DNA from: Arthrobotrys musiformis
Taxonomy: Eukaryota > Ascomycota > Orbiliomycetes > Orbiliales > Orbiliaceae
Direction of reading: 5' to 3'
Length of the DNA stretch: 64,000 nt
NCBI GenBank assembly: GCA_036971715.1
Contig: JAVHJL010000005.1
Coordinates: forward strand, 2,480,001 to 2,544,000
The stretch's first letter is position 1. Every line of letters begins with the position of its first letter. Below the pieces are notes generated by a model. It worked only from the letters and a program-made list of their open reading frames with translations. It was not told where the DNA came from and did not search any database. The translations under genes and the position numbers were made by a program. Below are positions 1 through 12,324 of this stretch, piece after piece.

Positions 1-757
1 CCCGTAGATGTAAAAATATAAATATAAAAAAAAATAAGAACTCCAATCCGTCTTCCCACCACCCCAGTATATCAAAAAGGTCTCTTCAGTCGGGTATCGA
101 TCATTGCAAAGAGACATACATCCATCATCAATTCCAAAAAAAAAGGTATACAAAAAAAGCGACGCCAAAGCATGATATTGAAAGGTGGGTATGGTGAACA
201 TTCTTTAAATTTGTTTTCTCTTAAGAGAATTTGTTTGGGGGGGTATAGGTCTATAAATGTGAAAAAACCGATTCACGGTAATAAAAAAAAATGCAACAAG
301 ATAATCAATCCATCTCAGCTATCGGGTGAATAATGCTTCATCATATAAGGTAGTAGGGATATCGAAATAAAGAAAAGAAAAGAAAGTTGAATTTATCGGG
401 AAAAAAGAGAAAGAGAAACGCCCCAATTCATGCCAAAATACACCCAAAGTAATTATTTAATAAAGAAAAGAAAGAAAACTTCCAGATGACATGCTGCCGA
501 ATAAAACATCAAGGACGCAAAAAAAAAAAGCGAAACAAAACTATTAAACAGACAGGGTAGAAACGAACGCTGCCAAGTTGAGTGACGCAGGAGAAAGTGG
601 TAGAGGAAGAAACCTCATAGATTTGCGCGTGTCCCTCTTTCGAGAGCGAGCAGGCCCCATAGAGTCACAAAGAGAAGAAAAAGAAGTTTGAATATCAAGC
701 TGTGGAGGGGGAAGGCAAAGGAAGGCCAAACAGAAAGTAAATACAAGAGGCTTAGCC
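1..757. other. Intergenic, AT-rich, downstream of the BCAS3-like gene
   Basis: No supportable gene. The stretch is rich in A-runs and AAAGA-type purine tracts and probably includes the 3' untranslated region and polyadenylation region of the minus-strand gene ending at 758. The small open frames here have no protein-like composition. Confidence 0.6.
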
Positions 758-3700
758 CTACTGTTTCCTCTTATTTTCATCCAAAACTTCGGCCCCTTCC
801 TCAAAGAATCCTTCGTCGCCGAAGGCGTTGACGGATGTATCCACGTGCTTGCTGTTCTTCTTCTTTTTCTTCCCCTTCAATGGCTTCGGAAGAGCATTGA
901 TCGAAGTAGCCGATGGAATCTCGTATATCATCGGCTCTTCAACAACCTCCGAGATCTGAGGGGGGGTGGAGACCTTCGAGGACCTGGATCGAGAGGGCTT
1001 CGTGAGCTGTTGCTGCTGTTGGCGTTCATCGAGCCTCATGCCGCTCTCCATGGCCTCGACCAAACCATCGCTGCTCTCCACGAACTCCACATCGCCCTTA
1101 GCGAAACCGATATCCAGTTTTTCAAAGGGAATGTTTCTACCAAAGACCCAAACCGTGTCGCTGGATGGCGCAACGTTGAGATGCCAGGTAGTGCTGGCGG
1201 CAATGGAGTTTTCTTCCTTAAAGACAGAGAGGGTAACGTGGCGGTCAGAGTGGATTGGGGGGTATGGAGGGTTGGTGTCGATCTCAGCGTAGGAAAGCGG
1301 CGTATCGATATGCTCCTTCTGGAAGTCCTTGTTCTTGGTGGTAGTTGGAGGCGCGGGGAGTTTTCCGCCCCAGTATCCGGGGAATACAGTCGGTTCAGAC
1401 TTTATAGTTTCTTCCGCAACCGAAACCGGAGAAGTGGGTTCCTCTTCATCTTCATTCGGTTCTGGAACACCGGTGGGTACACCCTCTGGCAAACCAGGAA
1501 GCTCATACTCCAACCAACCGTTGGTAACAACACCGCCATCGTGGGATGACGACTTTCTTCTCGCAACTGTAGAAGTCTTGCTCTCGTAGATCCTTAAAGT
1601 TCCACCTCCGATCATTGCAACATAACCGTACTCTTTCCCACCAAGGAACTTGACGAATCCCATGCCAGGTGTTCCGGATCCGTAAGGTAGGGAAACACGA
1701 TGAAGGGTAGCGTTCGCTTGAGGCACGGAGTTACCGCTGCTGCCAAGCGTACTATCCTTTCCAGTGCTGCCGTAGCCAGTAACACTACCGCTCGAGCTTC
1801 GTCTCCTCCGGCGGGCGGCGACAACAAGCGGCTGAGCGTTCGTCAACAGATTCGCTGCAGCTTGTCCGGCCGAGCTAACCATGCCACTAACCCCACCTTG
1901 CTGAGGTTTCGGCTGTGGGATGGATCGCTTTGGTGGTGGCCATTGGTAAGCGTTTCCGGGCATATCATAAAAGTGAACTGTCCCTTTCTCGGTGACTATA
2001 GCAAGTTTGTCTCCCTTCGGAGCCGACCAAACTACATCGATGACGTGCGCAACAGTCATACGGGTAAACCTAGCGATCTGCCTGACATGCCTGCCCGCGT
2101 GATGACCGTTCGCGAGCCTACCGTTGACGGCAATGGCAGAAGCGTCGGCGACGCTGGGGCTGGATTTTCCGCCCTTCGACTGAGCGTTGGCGGATACAGG
2201 TGGTTGATGCATAGCCTTCAGCAAATCCCAGACATGAACCACATCTCCCTTGTTGCTGACAACCAACAAAGCCATCCCGCCAGGAGCAAAAGAAAGGAAA
2301 CTGGCTCCTTGCAAGGGCTGGAAGGTAGTCTGAGGGGTCAGCGGCTCATTCTTCTGACTCTGAGCCATGCCCTTGCCTAGATCCATAATCGAGATCACGA
2401 CAGGCTCTAAAGAATTAGCGGTTGCGAGACCACTGTTGCTCCCATTACCCTGGTATCCGTTCTTCCCAGGGGATATGCCGCTACCAGGGCCAAGGGATGC
2501 AAGTTCCCGCTCCCGATCCCGCATCTCCTGGACCTGCATGCCTAGCGCACTAACACCGTTGCTGCCTGCAGGATTCGGGCCGATCTTAACGCCAGCTCCC
2601 GGTGGACTGTTGCCGTTGCTATTACCAGCACTATTGTACCCATTCCAGTAGTTCTTCATGGCACGGATTCCTTGTTCTCCCATCCACCTGGCGCCCCGGA
2701 TGACCTCTTGTGTAACCTCCCTGGCAACACGGTTCAAAATTGGCTCGTCTTCAGGGACGTCGACGTATGTATTAGGCTGGGGTTGTGGGACCGCTGGGTT
2801 GGGCAGATGCGGTGCACCAATCGCAGTTCCTCCGACGGATGGGAGGGGTGTACCCATCCTCAAAGCTTGGGCGCTGGGAGATGGAGGACAATAAGCCAAC
2901 CACCTGCCTTCGAGGGAGAAGATCGGCAACCCAGCTTTAGTGCTAGGCAAGTTCTCACTGCTGTATTCAGCGTTGAAGCTCCCGGGGGAACTACCCCTGC
3001 CTTCGACGTAGATGTTCGTCCAAACTTTACCCCAGCAATGCCATGATCTATCTTCAGTCACTCCAGACCGTCTCTTGCGTGTCCCGGCTGGTTTGGAATC
3101 TGCGAACAAGAAGACTTCACCGGTCCCTGCGATTCCCACAGCAACAATGTTTCCGGTACCGCCAATATTTGAAACCTCAACTCGGATTCCAAGAGGTGCA
3201 GGGATACCATTCACTCCAACTGGAATGTATGGCGACTTATACAACGTAGCCACATGGGTTCTCCGTGATAGCGAGTAAATCTCTACAGATGTTTGGTATT
3301 CCTCCGCCTGGTGTCGAGGAAGCTGGTCCGAAGACCTATTCGAAGCGGCGCTCGCGGGCCTCGAGTTTTCCGACGGAGGCGGCGATCCGTCCTCATTTTC
3401 ATCGTCCACGTGCTTTGGTACAACCGGTGAGTGCATAACGAGGCAGATTAGTGGCCTTAGGTGGGCGTTGGGATCATCTCGCCGAGGCGTGGGCAGAATC
3501 TACGAAATGACGTCATTAGCACAGTTTCACCTAAACAAACGATATAACTATCGAAACTAGATGGGGTTTTCTCACCTTAGCACCGATAACTGTTCCCGGC
3601 AACCCACTCATCCTCGCAAGAAGCTCCACGACGCCCCTTCCAACCTTCCAAACATCGACACCGCCGTCCCAGCCCAAACAAACAACGTCGGTTCCAACGA

Positions 3701-4271
3701 CTCCATTCCCCGAAGCTTTCTGAGCTGATTCCGAACCAATGATTCCTTCGAGATCATCTAGTATATCGAATGAAAATGCCCATCCGCCATCTCCGGGCCG
3801 CAGATGCCCCGAATGTGCTGGTGGCCGCGGTCCACCTCTTCCAGATAGGTGACTCGGGGTCGGACTGGTAGCGTACACGCTAGTACCCCTCTGATCGGGA
3901 AACGAAGAGTAGGGGGCATGATGCTGCAAAGCCCGTCCACCAGGACCTGTCGGCGGACTTATCGCATGAGGCGTTCCACTGCCGACACCACCGGAATGAT
4001 ACGATCTAGGGAAGGAGTTTGGGATCGAGATGTGATTCTGGGGGTTACCGTACTCCCCTGCCGGCCCGTGAAGATTCGGAGAAGTGCCTAGGAGCTGTGG
4101 CGATACGGACGGCGGAGGAGAGTTACCCAGAAGATTGAAGGGAAGGGAGGAGGCAGTTGCGAAGGCGGATATTAAGGGAGATGTTGTCTTCTGCTGGGCC
4201 TGCTGCGGCTGGACCTGGGGGAAGGTTCTATTACTGTCGTCGTCGGAGCGGCGCGTTTTGCGACGAGGCAT
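758..4271 (-). CDS. BCAS3-like WD40 protein (autophagy-related)
   Basis: Two exons: 4271-3576 and 3499-758, giving 1145 residues; the 76-nt intron has GTGAG/TAG borders and keeps phase 0. The N-terminal 150 residues are Pro/Ser/Gln-rich and disordered. A beta-propeller follows, starting near 'VVCLGWDGGVDVWKVG' (about 205-220), running through 'FLSFAPGGMALLVVSNKGD' and 'HVIDVVWSAPKGDKLAIVT', with a later BCAS3-type region. Low-complexity Gly/Asn/Ser inserts separate the blades, and the C-terminus is a Lys-rich tail. In animals BCAS3 forms a complex with PHAF1 that binds phosphoinositides at the phagophore. Fungal relatives share the BCAS3 domain, and the role here is inferred from that. The joined segment 'ILPTPRRDD...RPLICLV' across the splice is typical of the family and supports the intron. 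ATG 4271 is the first in-frame Met after an upstream in-frame TAA. Family assignment is fairly sure; function is not. Confidence 0.82.
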
Positions 4272-5520
4272 GAGGTTAGCTTGGATTTTTCTTGTTTATT
4301 TGATTTAATGAAGTCTAGCAGCTATAGCTAGCTTGGATTTAATGGGAATGCCCCCCTCGAGGAGGGTTATCGGACCGGATTGACGAATGATTTCAGGAAA
4401 CAACAGCGACAGTGCAGATAAATGGTAGCGACCAAAAAGTTAAGATGAAAAAGAGAATGCAAATTATGGGGAAAGCTATCTTCCAAAAGGACTTCTTTTG
4501 CTTAGAGAAATGGGATTTGGTTTCCTTTCTTTCGAGGTTCCCTTTCTGTCTCCTTACTTGGACAAGAAGAAGAAGCTTTCTGTGGAAGAAGTGTAGAAAG
4601 TAAAAGAGCGGAACGGGGATGAAAGCAGAGGAAGAGAGAGAGCAGGTTTCGAGGGCAGCAATGTGTCTCAAAGCGTCAACGTCGGGCGATGTGTTGGGAT
4701 GAGGTCAGATGCGTTGTGGTCAACAGGCCTGGCAGGGCAACTCGGGGCAGAATCTCGTTGATGGGGGGTTCCTCTTTTAATAAGGTAGCGATAGGAAGGA
4801 AAGCATGACGCTGACTGCATGACATCGACGTATATATATAAAAAGGCCTCAAGGGCATGCACCGGGGAATGGCCCTGTCGGGTGCCTGCTCCGTGCCTGG
4901 AAGGTTTGGTCGGTCGGTCTGTCTGTCATTTGCCGCTAGGCTCAGGTTGCGTACTGCGTACCAGTGTATCAGATGACTCAAGCAGGACTCCAAGCTAAGG
5001 GGTTGGTCGACATGGTTCTAGCTCGCAGAGCATAGCAACATTGCGCTATGGATGTAAGTACCACCACGCACTTCACACCTCACTTCTTCTTTCGGAGACA
5101 AGTGATGTGATATGATTATGTAGCTCGAATCGGAGCTTGGTGGCTTGCTTGCTTAGATATGTACTGTGCTTTAGGGGCGACCCGCTCTAGTCTGTTGCAA
5201 ACTAGCCTCACAAGAGTTTGGCCAGTAACTGCGGCAGTTTATGGGAATAGATAAACAGACCCACGGCGACAAGCCGATGATGTAACAGACAGCAAAGCAC
5301 AGCACAGCAACATGTCGAAGGCCAGAGAGCTAAGGGGGTTGAGAGACAAGCTAACCAGCACTGGCAATAATACCAGCAAGTTACGGTAGACGTCTGAGAT
5401 GAAAGGGGAAAACCAAATAATAACTAACTAACAAATCAAATAACAAAAATAAATGACACAACTATGATTCGTCCTTGAAGAAAAGGAAATGAAAAGAAGA
5501 GAAGAGAAGAGAAGAGAGAC
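4272..5520. other. Intergenic; promoter side of the BCAS3-like gene
   Basis: No gene is supportable. Open frames on the minus strand at 4393-4993 are rich in Cys/His/Leu and look like chance. Purine-rich GAAAAGAAGAGA repeats occur near 5485-5518, just before the possible exon at 5521. The region may contain the 5' leader of the BCAS3-like gene or unseen later exons of the 5521-5778 candidate. Confidence 0.5.
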
Positions 5521-5778
5521 TCACAATTCCCTGGGGTAGATTCTCACCCTCCCACCGATCAGACTCTTACTATCAACGTTTCCGTTGTTGTTGCTATTGT
5601 TTCCTCCGGTCTGACCACTAGGTCCAATGTGATTGAAATTCTGCGCTTGGGCTCTTTGGTAGATAGATTGACGTTGGGCGACTTGCTGCTGGTAGGTGTT
5701 ATTATAGGGGGATGTGGGATTCGGGGCGTCAAAGGAGGGAGGTGCTGGCATTAAGTCGGCCACGGGGCAAAGGACCAA
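5521..5778 (-). CDS. Possible orphan coding exon, Asn/Gln-rich
   Basis: An 85-residue open frame, or 76 residues from the second Met at 5751. The composition is protein-like and unlike the chance frames around it: Pro-rich start, 'YQQQVAQRQSIYQRAQAQ', then a Gly/Asn linker. Toward the end the sequence GGTGGGAGGGTGAGA offers a good 5' splice site at about 5544, so this could be a first exon with the rest lying toward 4.3-5.5 kb. I could not find a convincing continuation there. It may instead be a small independent protein or a spliced leader peptide. I do not recognise the family. Confidence 0.3.
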   Translation of the reverse strand: MVLCPVADLMPAPPSFDAPNPTSPYNNTYQQQVAQRQSIYQRAQAQNFNHIGPSGQTGGNNSNNNGNVDSKSLIGGRVRIYPREL

Positions 5779-8344
5779 AAATCCCCAAGTTTTCTGGCTG
5801 TCTCTTTCTTAGGAGAATGCTTTTCTCCTAGATAGATCACTGCAAGGTGTTACTCTGGCAAGCAATACTACTCAGGAGACGGATAACGAATAACGGAGAC
5901 GACGAATGAAGAGAACGGAATCGGTTTGTATGGACGGGAGTACGGGTGTAATTGTGTATTACACCGGTCGTCCGTACAGAACAGCAGTCTTGGGGTTCGA
6001 TTAGCAGGTAGCTAGCCGGGCGAGATTCGATTCGATTCGGTTCGATCGATCAATATCGTTTCTTCGGAACAAACAAATTCAAAGGCTTTCTTGGGTTCTT
6101 TGTTGTTTCTCAGGAAGTGTAGCAGATATGTTAGATATGTAAGATGTTAATGTTGGTAGTATTAAAATATGGATATGAATGAGATGAAAGGAGGGAAGTC
6201 AAGTCAAGAGGAAGGAGAGAGAGATAAAATAGAGCAGCGGAGTGATGTGATATATCGGGATGGGCTGTTACACTACCCCCAGTTCGTTAGCGCAGCGAGC
6301 GTATGTACGAAGTATGTATGTATGCAGCAAGGAACCTGAACCAGAACCAGAAACACCCGAGACGAGAAGCTTCGATTCGATTGGACGGGTTGCTGCAGGC
6401 TACAATTAGCTGAACGGGATCGATGTTTATACTATCGATCAGTCAATTAAGGCACAGCTGATGCTTGCTCGATCAATCAAATCCAATTGATTGTTCCCAA
6501 CCGGGTGGCACTGCTGAAGGATTCTATGCCAGGCGACAATATAAAACACCAGCCTTGCACTGTATTGTATATATGATATATAAAAATGACCAAAGAATGG
6601 GGATAAGTGAGTGAGGAGTATAAAGACAGTTTGTCGATAGATCGAAAAGATGGAAAGATTGATCAAGCAAGTTGAGGGAGTAAAACGGGGGGGTTGGCCG
6701 TATCAATCAATCAATCGGTATCATATCAAAGGGCCCCAACCAACCCTCAGCCGGCTACGGCTGCTCCTTCTCAGCTTCCCCCCTTCACCCATAGATAGAT
6801 GTCATTATTATTATTATCACCACAAATACTACCTCATGAAATACAAGTACTCAAATAGTATATCATACCTCTTACATATACACATACTATATGCTCTATC
6901 ACTGTCACTGTCACAGGAGAGAGAAAAACAGAGAGAGATGAAAACAGAGAGGTATTGAAAAGGTGAGTGAGTGGGCGAATGAGGGGAAATTGGCTCCCCC
7001 ACCCGATGAAGCCCGGCCCACCGCCCAATAAGACGGTACCCCTCGTCCCACGCACCAATCCTCACCCGCGTCGGGGATATATCGAAGTAGCTATCCCACC
7101 CTATCTACGCGGACTATCCATCATGTCCGGTCTTCAGAGCATGGAGTTTAGAGCAGTGGTGGTATATTGGATCATCGGGAATGCACCACACCCTCTCGCC
7201 TCGAAGCTCTTCCTCATGCACCACACCCCATCACATACTCCACACTCCATATTACATTACATACCCGTTACATCGGTCACAGCGTCTACACACACCTCCA
7301 ATATGTAAATACTATAAAGATTAAAAAAATCTAGTTCAAAATAACCAAAATCTGTTGGGATCTCCTCCACCGGAAATAAAGTGACAGTATAAAACAACAA
7401 CAACATCAATGCGCTGTTTTTACGCTTGCAATTCACATTGCATCCGGCACCGCTGTCATTCAATCCGTTATCGTCCTCCCCGTCCAACCAATCCACAACA
7501 CCAAAGTATCCTTTCCCCCCAGCTGTCACCGTTAACTTTCACTTCCCCTTCGCATGCGTATCGTTTCTCGGGTTCCCTCACAACTATCCTGCATGCACCT
7601 GTAACTGTCTGTCCTGTCAAGTCTGTATGGATGTATGTATGGATGTATGTATGTGCGGTATACACGGATGCAATGCATCCCGGCCATGGCATCATGATAT
7701 CAATCCGTTGGGAAACACCGACATCTATAGCTATATATACCTCTTACTTAATAGGTATATACCGAACGAGATCTAGCTATAGTAGCACTTTATCTATCTG
7801 CTTACTTATCACTGCTGTGACCCAACACCGTGCATTAGCTCCTCAACACCATTCCATTCCCTTCCATAGGTAACTCCTACACTAGTTCACTACAGCGCTG
7901 TGATATCATGATATACAAACGCTGTCGACCACAAAAGATAAGCTATCCAAATAACTAGTAGTAATACGACTTCATTATAATTTTCTTTGCCTCATTAATC
8001 CACAGACGCTGTTATTTTTTATTAATCCAGAAAAGAAAAAAAAGGAAAGGCTAGAATTAAAAATCAAAACGAAGAAAAAGACGAAACACCCATGAATCAC
8101 CGTAGCAGCTTCGGAGGGAGAGGAGCACAGAAACACCCGATCCCGACGAGGATAAAGGTATCGACGGGACAAAAGAAAAATATCCCCACCATTCCATCCC
8201 GTCCGTCGCCTGTCGTCCCCCCGTAACACAATAACTGCCTCTCTTCCTTCTTACCAGACAGAAAAAAACAAATAATGAAAAGGAAAACGGACAAGGACGA
8301 GGGTGTGTAGGATATGACTGTACCACTTCCCGTCTCTACATCCT
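5779..8344. other. Long intergenic stretch with simple repeats
   Basis: About 2.6 kb without a credible gene. It holds (ATGT)n-like runs (6300-6325 and 7626-7655), AG-rich and ATT/ATA microsatellites (6800-6960), and an imperfect hairpin at 5944-5965 with 8-base arms GGTGTAAT/ATTACACC. All open frames are low-complexity Ser/Thr/Tyr/His chance frames. It probably contains the 3' untranslated region of the dehydrogenase gene at its right end. Confidence 0.6.
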
Positions 8345-9669
8345 CTACTCCTCCACGATCTTCAGCCCGCCCAGCGCCTCAGCCAGCTTAGGGTCCTTCT
8401 TCGCAGACGCCGAAGCATCGATCGCTGTCGCAGCTCTCGAAAGCCGTTCCCTACGATGCTTCATCCCCTCCGCGAGCAGCGTCGTAACATCCTCAACCGT
8501 CTTCCCTCGCGTCCTCGACCCCGTCCTTTCCCTCCCCAACTCCGTATCCTCATTGATAGTCCTAAACACCTCCGCCGTACCCTGGTAGATCGTCTTGTCA
8601 AACCCCCCTTCCTCGTGGAAGGTATCCGCGATTTCCTCCATCTCCCCAACCCATCGGTACGCCTTCGGCGGCATCTGAACGATCGCATTGTTGACAAAGC
8701 TCGAAATCAGGGGTGTCTTCTCGGCGAGCTGGTCCTGCAGCGGCTTAAGCAAGCCCAATGATGCAGCCGTCGTAAACGACTCAATCGCAAGAGCCGTCAA
8801 TCCCTATCACACCATCAGCAAATAATCTCAAGAAAGAAAAAACACCACCCAAGAACAAAATGATGAAATACACATACCTTCGTAAGACTCGCAAAACACA
8901 TCTTAACTCCACTCGCCTGTCCAATCTCATTCCCAACCCACTTAACCCCCAAAACCCTCTCCAAAACCTCCCCATCATCCTCTTCCGTCTCCACAAGCGT
9001 AGTAGCATCATCGTGTTCATTAAACGCCGTCTGCGACAGCTTGGACGGCCCACTGAGCATAATATTCGGCTTAAACCACTCCCCGTTATGCGGATCCAAC
9101 TTTGGCGGCCCCCCAATAATAGCTCCATCTACACAAATTATCTTCCTCCCAGCGGGGTTATTGGCAAGTTGACTATTAGCCGCATTGAAAAGAGCAGCAA
9201 TAGCACGTGCGGTGGCTGGAGACGTGGCGTTCAAATCGAGGAAGTAAAGAGGGGCAGGCGGGTGTTCCGGAGCAATGGCCGTGGACGCAAAGCTAACAGC
9301 TGCCTCTGCGATCCTGCGAGCGGTGCCGATGGCCTCGGACGGTGGGACGATCGAGAAGACGTAGGTGCATTCGGCAATAATGTCTTCGTCAGATGGGTAG
9401 CAATGGAATTGGGCATCACGAGCCCGTGTGACCGTGTACTCGCTACAAAACGCATTAGCCTGCATTCCAACCAAAACCAACCCAAGCTACCCACCCAAGC
9501 ATGCACCTATGCAAAGGAAGGGAGGGGAAGTATTTTACCTTCGACCGAGTAATTGAGTAGCGACGGTATAGCCGTAATGTCGGAGCATTATGCCGATACC
9601 CGTACCCATCTCGCCGGGCGTCAGAATGGCGACGGTGGGCAGGTAACGACTATCGAGCTGCTGGTCCAT
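8345..9669 (-). CDS. 6-phosphogluconate dehydrogenase-like NAD(P) oxidoreductase (DUF1932 type)
   Basis: Three exons: 9669-9539, 9442-8878 and 8803-8345, giving 384 residues; introns of 96 and 74 nt are GT-AG and phase-consistent. The N-terminus has a Rossmann nucleotide-binding start, 'VAILTPGEMGTGIG' (about residues 12-25), followed by beta-hydroxyacid dehydrogenase features ('VFSIVPPSEA', 'LDLNATSPATARAI', 'VDGAIIGGPP'). The C-terminal half, beginning 'GQASGVKMCFASLTKGLTALA', matches the putative NAD-binding phosphogluconate dehydrogenase C-terminal domain (DUF1932). The Lys in 'VKMCFA' is the expected catalytic lysine. Such enzymes reduce or oxidise small hydroxyacids; the substrate is unknown, and this is not the pentose-phosphate enzyme Gnd itself. 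An upstream in-frame ATG at 9741 would add 24 non-conserved residues; I chose 9669 because the Rossmann strand begins soon after it. Confidence 0.85.
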
Positions 9670-9741
9670 CTTGGCTGTTATTGTTTCCTCCGAACTGTCT
9701 CCTTGCAGAGATACTTCAGGTGGTATGTAAGTATGTGTCAA

Positions 9742-10952
9742 GTAATCCGTATCAATCGATCCTGTGACGTCAAAAAGGTAACGAAGCTTTTTCGATAGTT
9801 CAAGTCAAGGCGAGGTAATGAGTGATTAAAAGAAAAACTTCCAGCAGTCCAAACTACCGGAGGGGTAAGATATATACAACCAAGCGTACGAGCTTTCTTC
9901 GTGGGTGTTAAAAAAAAAAAGCGGTTGGGATTTTGAATTGTATATTCGTAAAGAATGAAGCTCTGGAGAACGGTATTTTGGGAAAGTTGGGTGGGTTGGG
10001 GCTCCTCCTTGCTTTATGACGAAATTCACGTCCAGCGCCCGCTTGTCGTGCCCGCCCAGCTTCTTATCGATAGCCAGCTCCCCGTAGCTATTATATTATA
10101 TTATAACAGCTATATTGCTGGAGCTCACCACAACAGCCAACAGTATAAAAACAGGGCAATAAAAGGCAGTCAATCAGTATCAGATCTCATGTCATGCACT
10201 GCTGCGCTGTCTCAAGCTGATGCCCGGTAAATTTCACTCGTAGCCTGTGCGGTGGTGTGAACTTCGAGGGGGATATCACCCTGGTATCACAGGGTATATT
10301 TAAGCTTAGCTAGCTTATAAAAACCCTGCATGAAATCGACAGAGTGGGGGAGGAGAATCGAACGCCGTCCATCCCATCTGCACTCCCGGCCTCGCTCCGA
10401 TGTTGACGTTCCTTGCTTGTTCCTTGGAGGCAGTCGGCATTCCACCCGGTCCATTTCGCCCGCGGGGGTCACGAATTCAAATATGCAAACGAAATATGTT
10501 TCCTCACCGAAAATTAGTTAGTAAGTCAATGGAACAAGTTTAAAAAAAAAAAAAAAGTAAATGCGGCATGCTCTCTAGATTGACAAAATAATGATAGTAA
10601 TATGAACACCGGAACTCCATGTTGTACAGTTTAGTAGGTAAGTATGTAGGTATGCTGTTGCATTGAAATCCGATGCCTCCTAAAAAAAGTGAGCCATCGC
10701 CCTTCTTTTGATCGCCACATCGGCGCGTTTCGTCTCCTCTTTTTCTCCCAGTTTCAAAGAAGAAGAAAAATCTAAAACTTAGAACCTAAGAGGGGCATAC
10801 GTGATGGAGCAGACGGTATTCGGCGTCATAGGAACACTGCCACTGCCGCCACGATCCCCAATCGGAGAAGGCGAGGAATACGCGACACTGTAATCGCTCG
10901 AAACATCCTTCTCTTTAAATGAATTATATCGCGTCCCAGGCCACTCCCTCTC
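9742..10952. other. Intergenic
   Basis: No supportable gene. An imperfect direct repeat 'CACCCTGGTATCACAGGGTATA' lies near 10277-10300, and an A14 run near 10542. The left end is the promoter side of the dehydrogenase; the right end is the 3' region of RPB6. Confidence 0.55.
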
Positions 10953-11691
10953 CTAAAGGAGTTCCTCGCAAGTCCAATCCTCGTAACTGCACACCCGTCA
11001 GCATCCACGCCATATACACGAAAATAAGGATAGAATAGAAACTTACTAGCCGTCAGGGAGGTATCGTCGAACGACCAACGGAATCTTCTTCTCATTCAGC
11101 TCCTTCAGAGCGATCTTAAGAGGATCCGTCTGTCCTTCCGTATCAACCAAAACCGGGGCATTCATACTATCAAAAAAACCATCAGTCTTCCCAATTCCAT
11201 CCAAAACCCAGCCCCGAGACACCCAAAACCCAAGCAACAACAAAATAAAGAGGCAATGGAGAAATTACCTGATCTGTAAAGCCCGAGTCCCCAACAACCT
11301 AGCCCTCTCATACTTCGTCATATAAGGCGTCGTAGTCCTCTTATCATTCGGAATCTTCTTCTTATTCTCATCCACAACCCCACGCCCCTGTCCCGAAGCC
11401 ATGGCAGCAACATCACCAGATGTGACAAAATTATCCGGCCCGGTACCGTGCGTTCGCATCCCGTTCACGCCGTTGGAATCCCCGACTTCTTCATCCCCTT
11501 CCTCGCCGTCGACTTCTTCGCGATCGTACGGTTCGGCGTCTTCGAAGTGGTCGTCGTCGTAGTGGTCTTCCTCGTATCCTTCGTTGAATCTGGTGAGGGA
11601 TAGTTAGTGGAAGAAGTCAAGGTGGCCGGAGCTCTAACGTAAGGATAACATACTCGGCCTCGCCGCCATCGTCACCACCGTAGTCAGACAT
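10953..11691 (-). CDS. RPB6: RNA polymerases I/II/III shared subunit RPB6 (ABC23-type)
   Basis: Four exons: 11691-11654, 11589-11269, 11166-11047 and 10986-10953, giving 170 residues. Introns are 64, 102 and 60 nt, all GT-AG. The N-terminal 70 residues are highly acidic (Asp/Glu/Tyr-rich), as in all RPB6 proteins. The conserved C-terminal core reads 'TPYMTKYERARLLGTRALQI', 'MNAPVLVDTEGQTDPLKIA', 'KKIPLVVRRYLPDG' and ends 'YYEDWTCEELL', the family's terminal motif. RPB6 is an essential shared subunit that stabilises the clamp/foot region of all three nuclear RNA polymerases. The last exon codes only 11 residues and its stop codon, and is easily missed by gene callers; the motif 'YEDW' confirms it. 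Yeast RPO26 is 155 residues, so the length is normal. Assignment is very secure. Confidence 0.95.
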
Positions 11692-12324
11692 TGCGAATGT
11701 ATAGAATAGACGTGTAAGTCCGCGAAAGAAGGGTGTTGGAAGTTATGATGAAGCGCTGTTGGGAGGTTGTCAGTGTCGTGGGTGAAAGACGAGAAGGAGG
11801 ATTCGAAGAAAGATGTGGAAATTTTTCGAGATGCGCGACACCCAAAGAAAGAAGAATCGCTGCTCGCAATTTCTTGGCATTTGAATGCCACCAAGCTCCC
11901 AATCCAACCACACAACGCACTTTATACTACACGGCTGAGATATTTCGAGGCTTCGCTGGTTTCTGATAGACAAATTTAAAGACATATCGGCATGCTATAC
12001 TAGCTCATAGTCGCATAGGTCTGAAGAGTAAATATAAATATTACCATCTACTACTACGAACAGTTCTGTTCAAAGGAGCCCAAATCCACAGCTGTATATA
12101 CAGGCTTGGATAGCTATATGATAGCTATAGATGCACCTCGACTCTCAACCATCCAAAATCGAAAAATGCAAGCCTCGTCTGAGCCGAATAGCATTATATT
12201 AATCGCGCCCCTCCCATCCTGATATAAAAAACCCAGACGAAGCTGAGAGCCCAAGGGAGATACGCAAACCAACATAAACGGCATCTCTACAATACCGCCC
12301 TCATCAAACCTAAAAAAAGGCATA
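11692..12324. other. Divergent intergenic region between RPB6 and the G-domain gene
   Basis: About 630 nt holding the RPB6 promoter and the 5' flank of the G-domain gene. The open frames here are chance. Several short TATAGCTAT/ATAGCTAT palindromes occur at 12091-12130. Nothing else is recognised. Confidence 0.55.

Noticed and set aside
845..1549. 234-codon frame antisense to the BCAS3-like gene
   Set aside because: Shadow of the real gene; no protein-like features.
9670..9741. Upstream ATG of the dehydrogenase gene at 9741
   Set aside because: It adds 24 residues with no conserved character before the Rossmann strand; the ATG at 9669 fits better, though transcript data could reverse this.
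10340..10420. Possible tRNA T-loop (GTTCGATTC on the minus strand)
   Set aside because: The bases around the loop do not form a T-stem, and no matching D-arm or acceptor stem was found.
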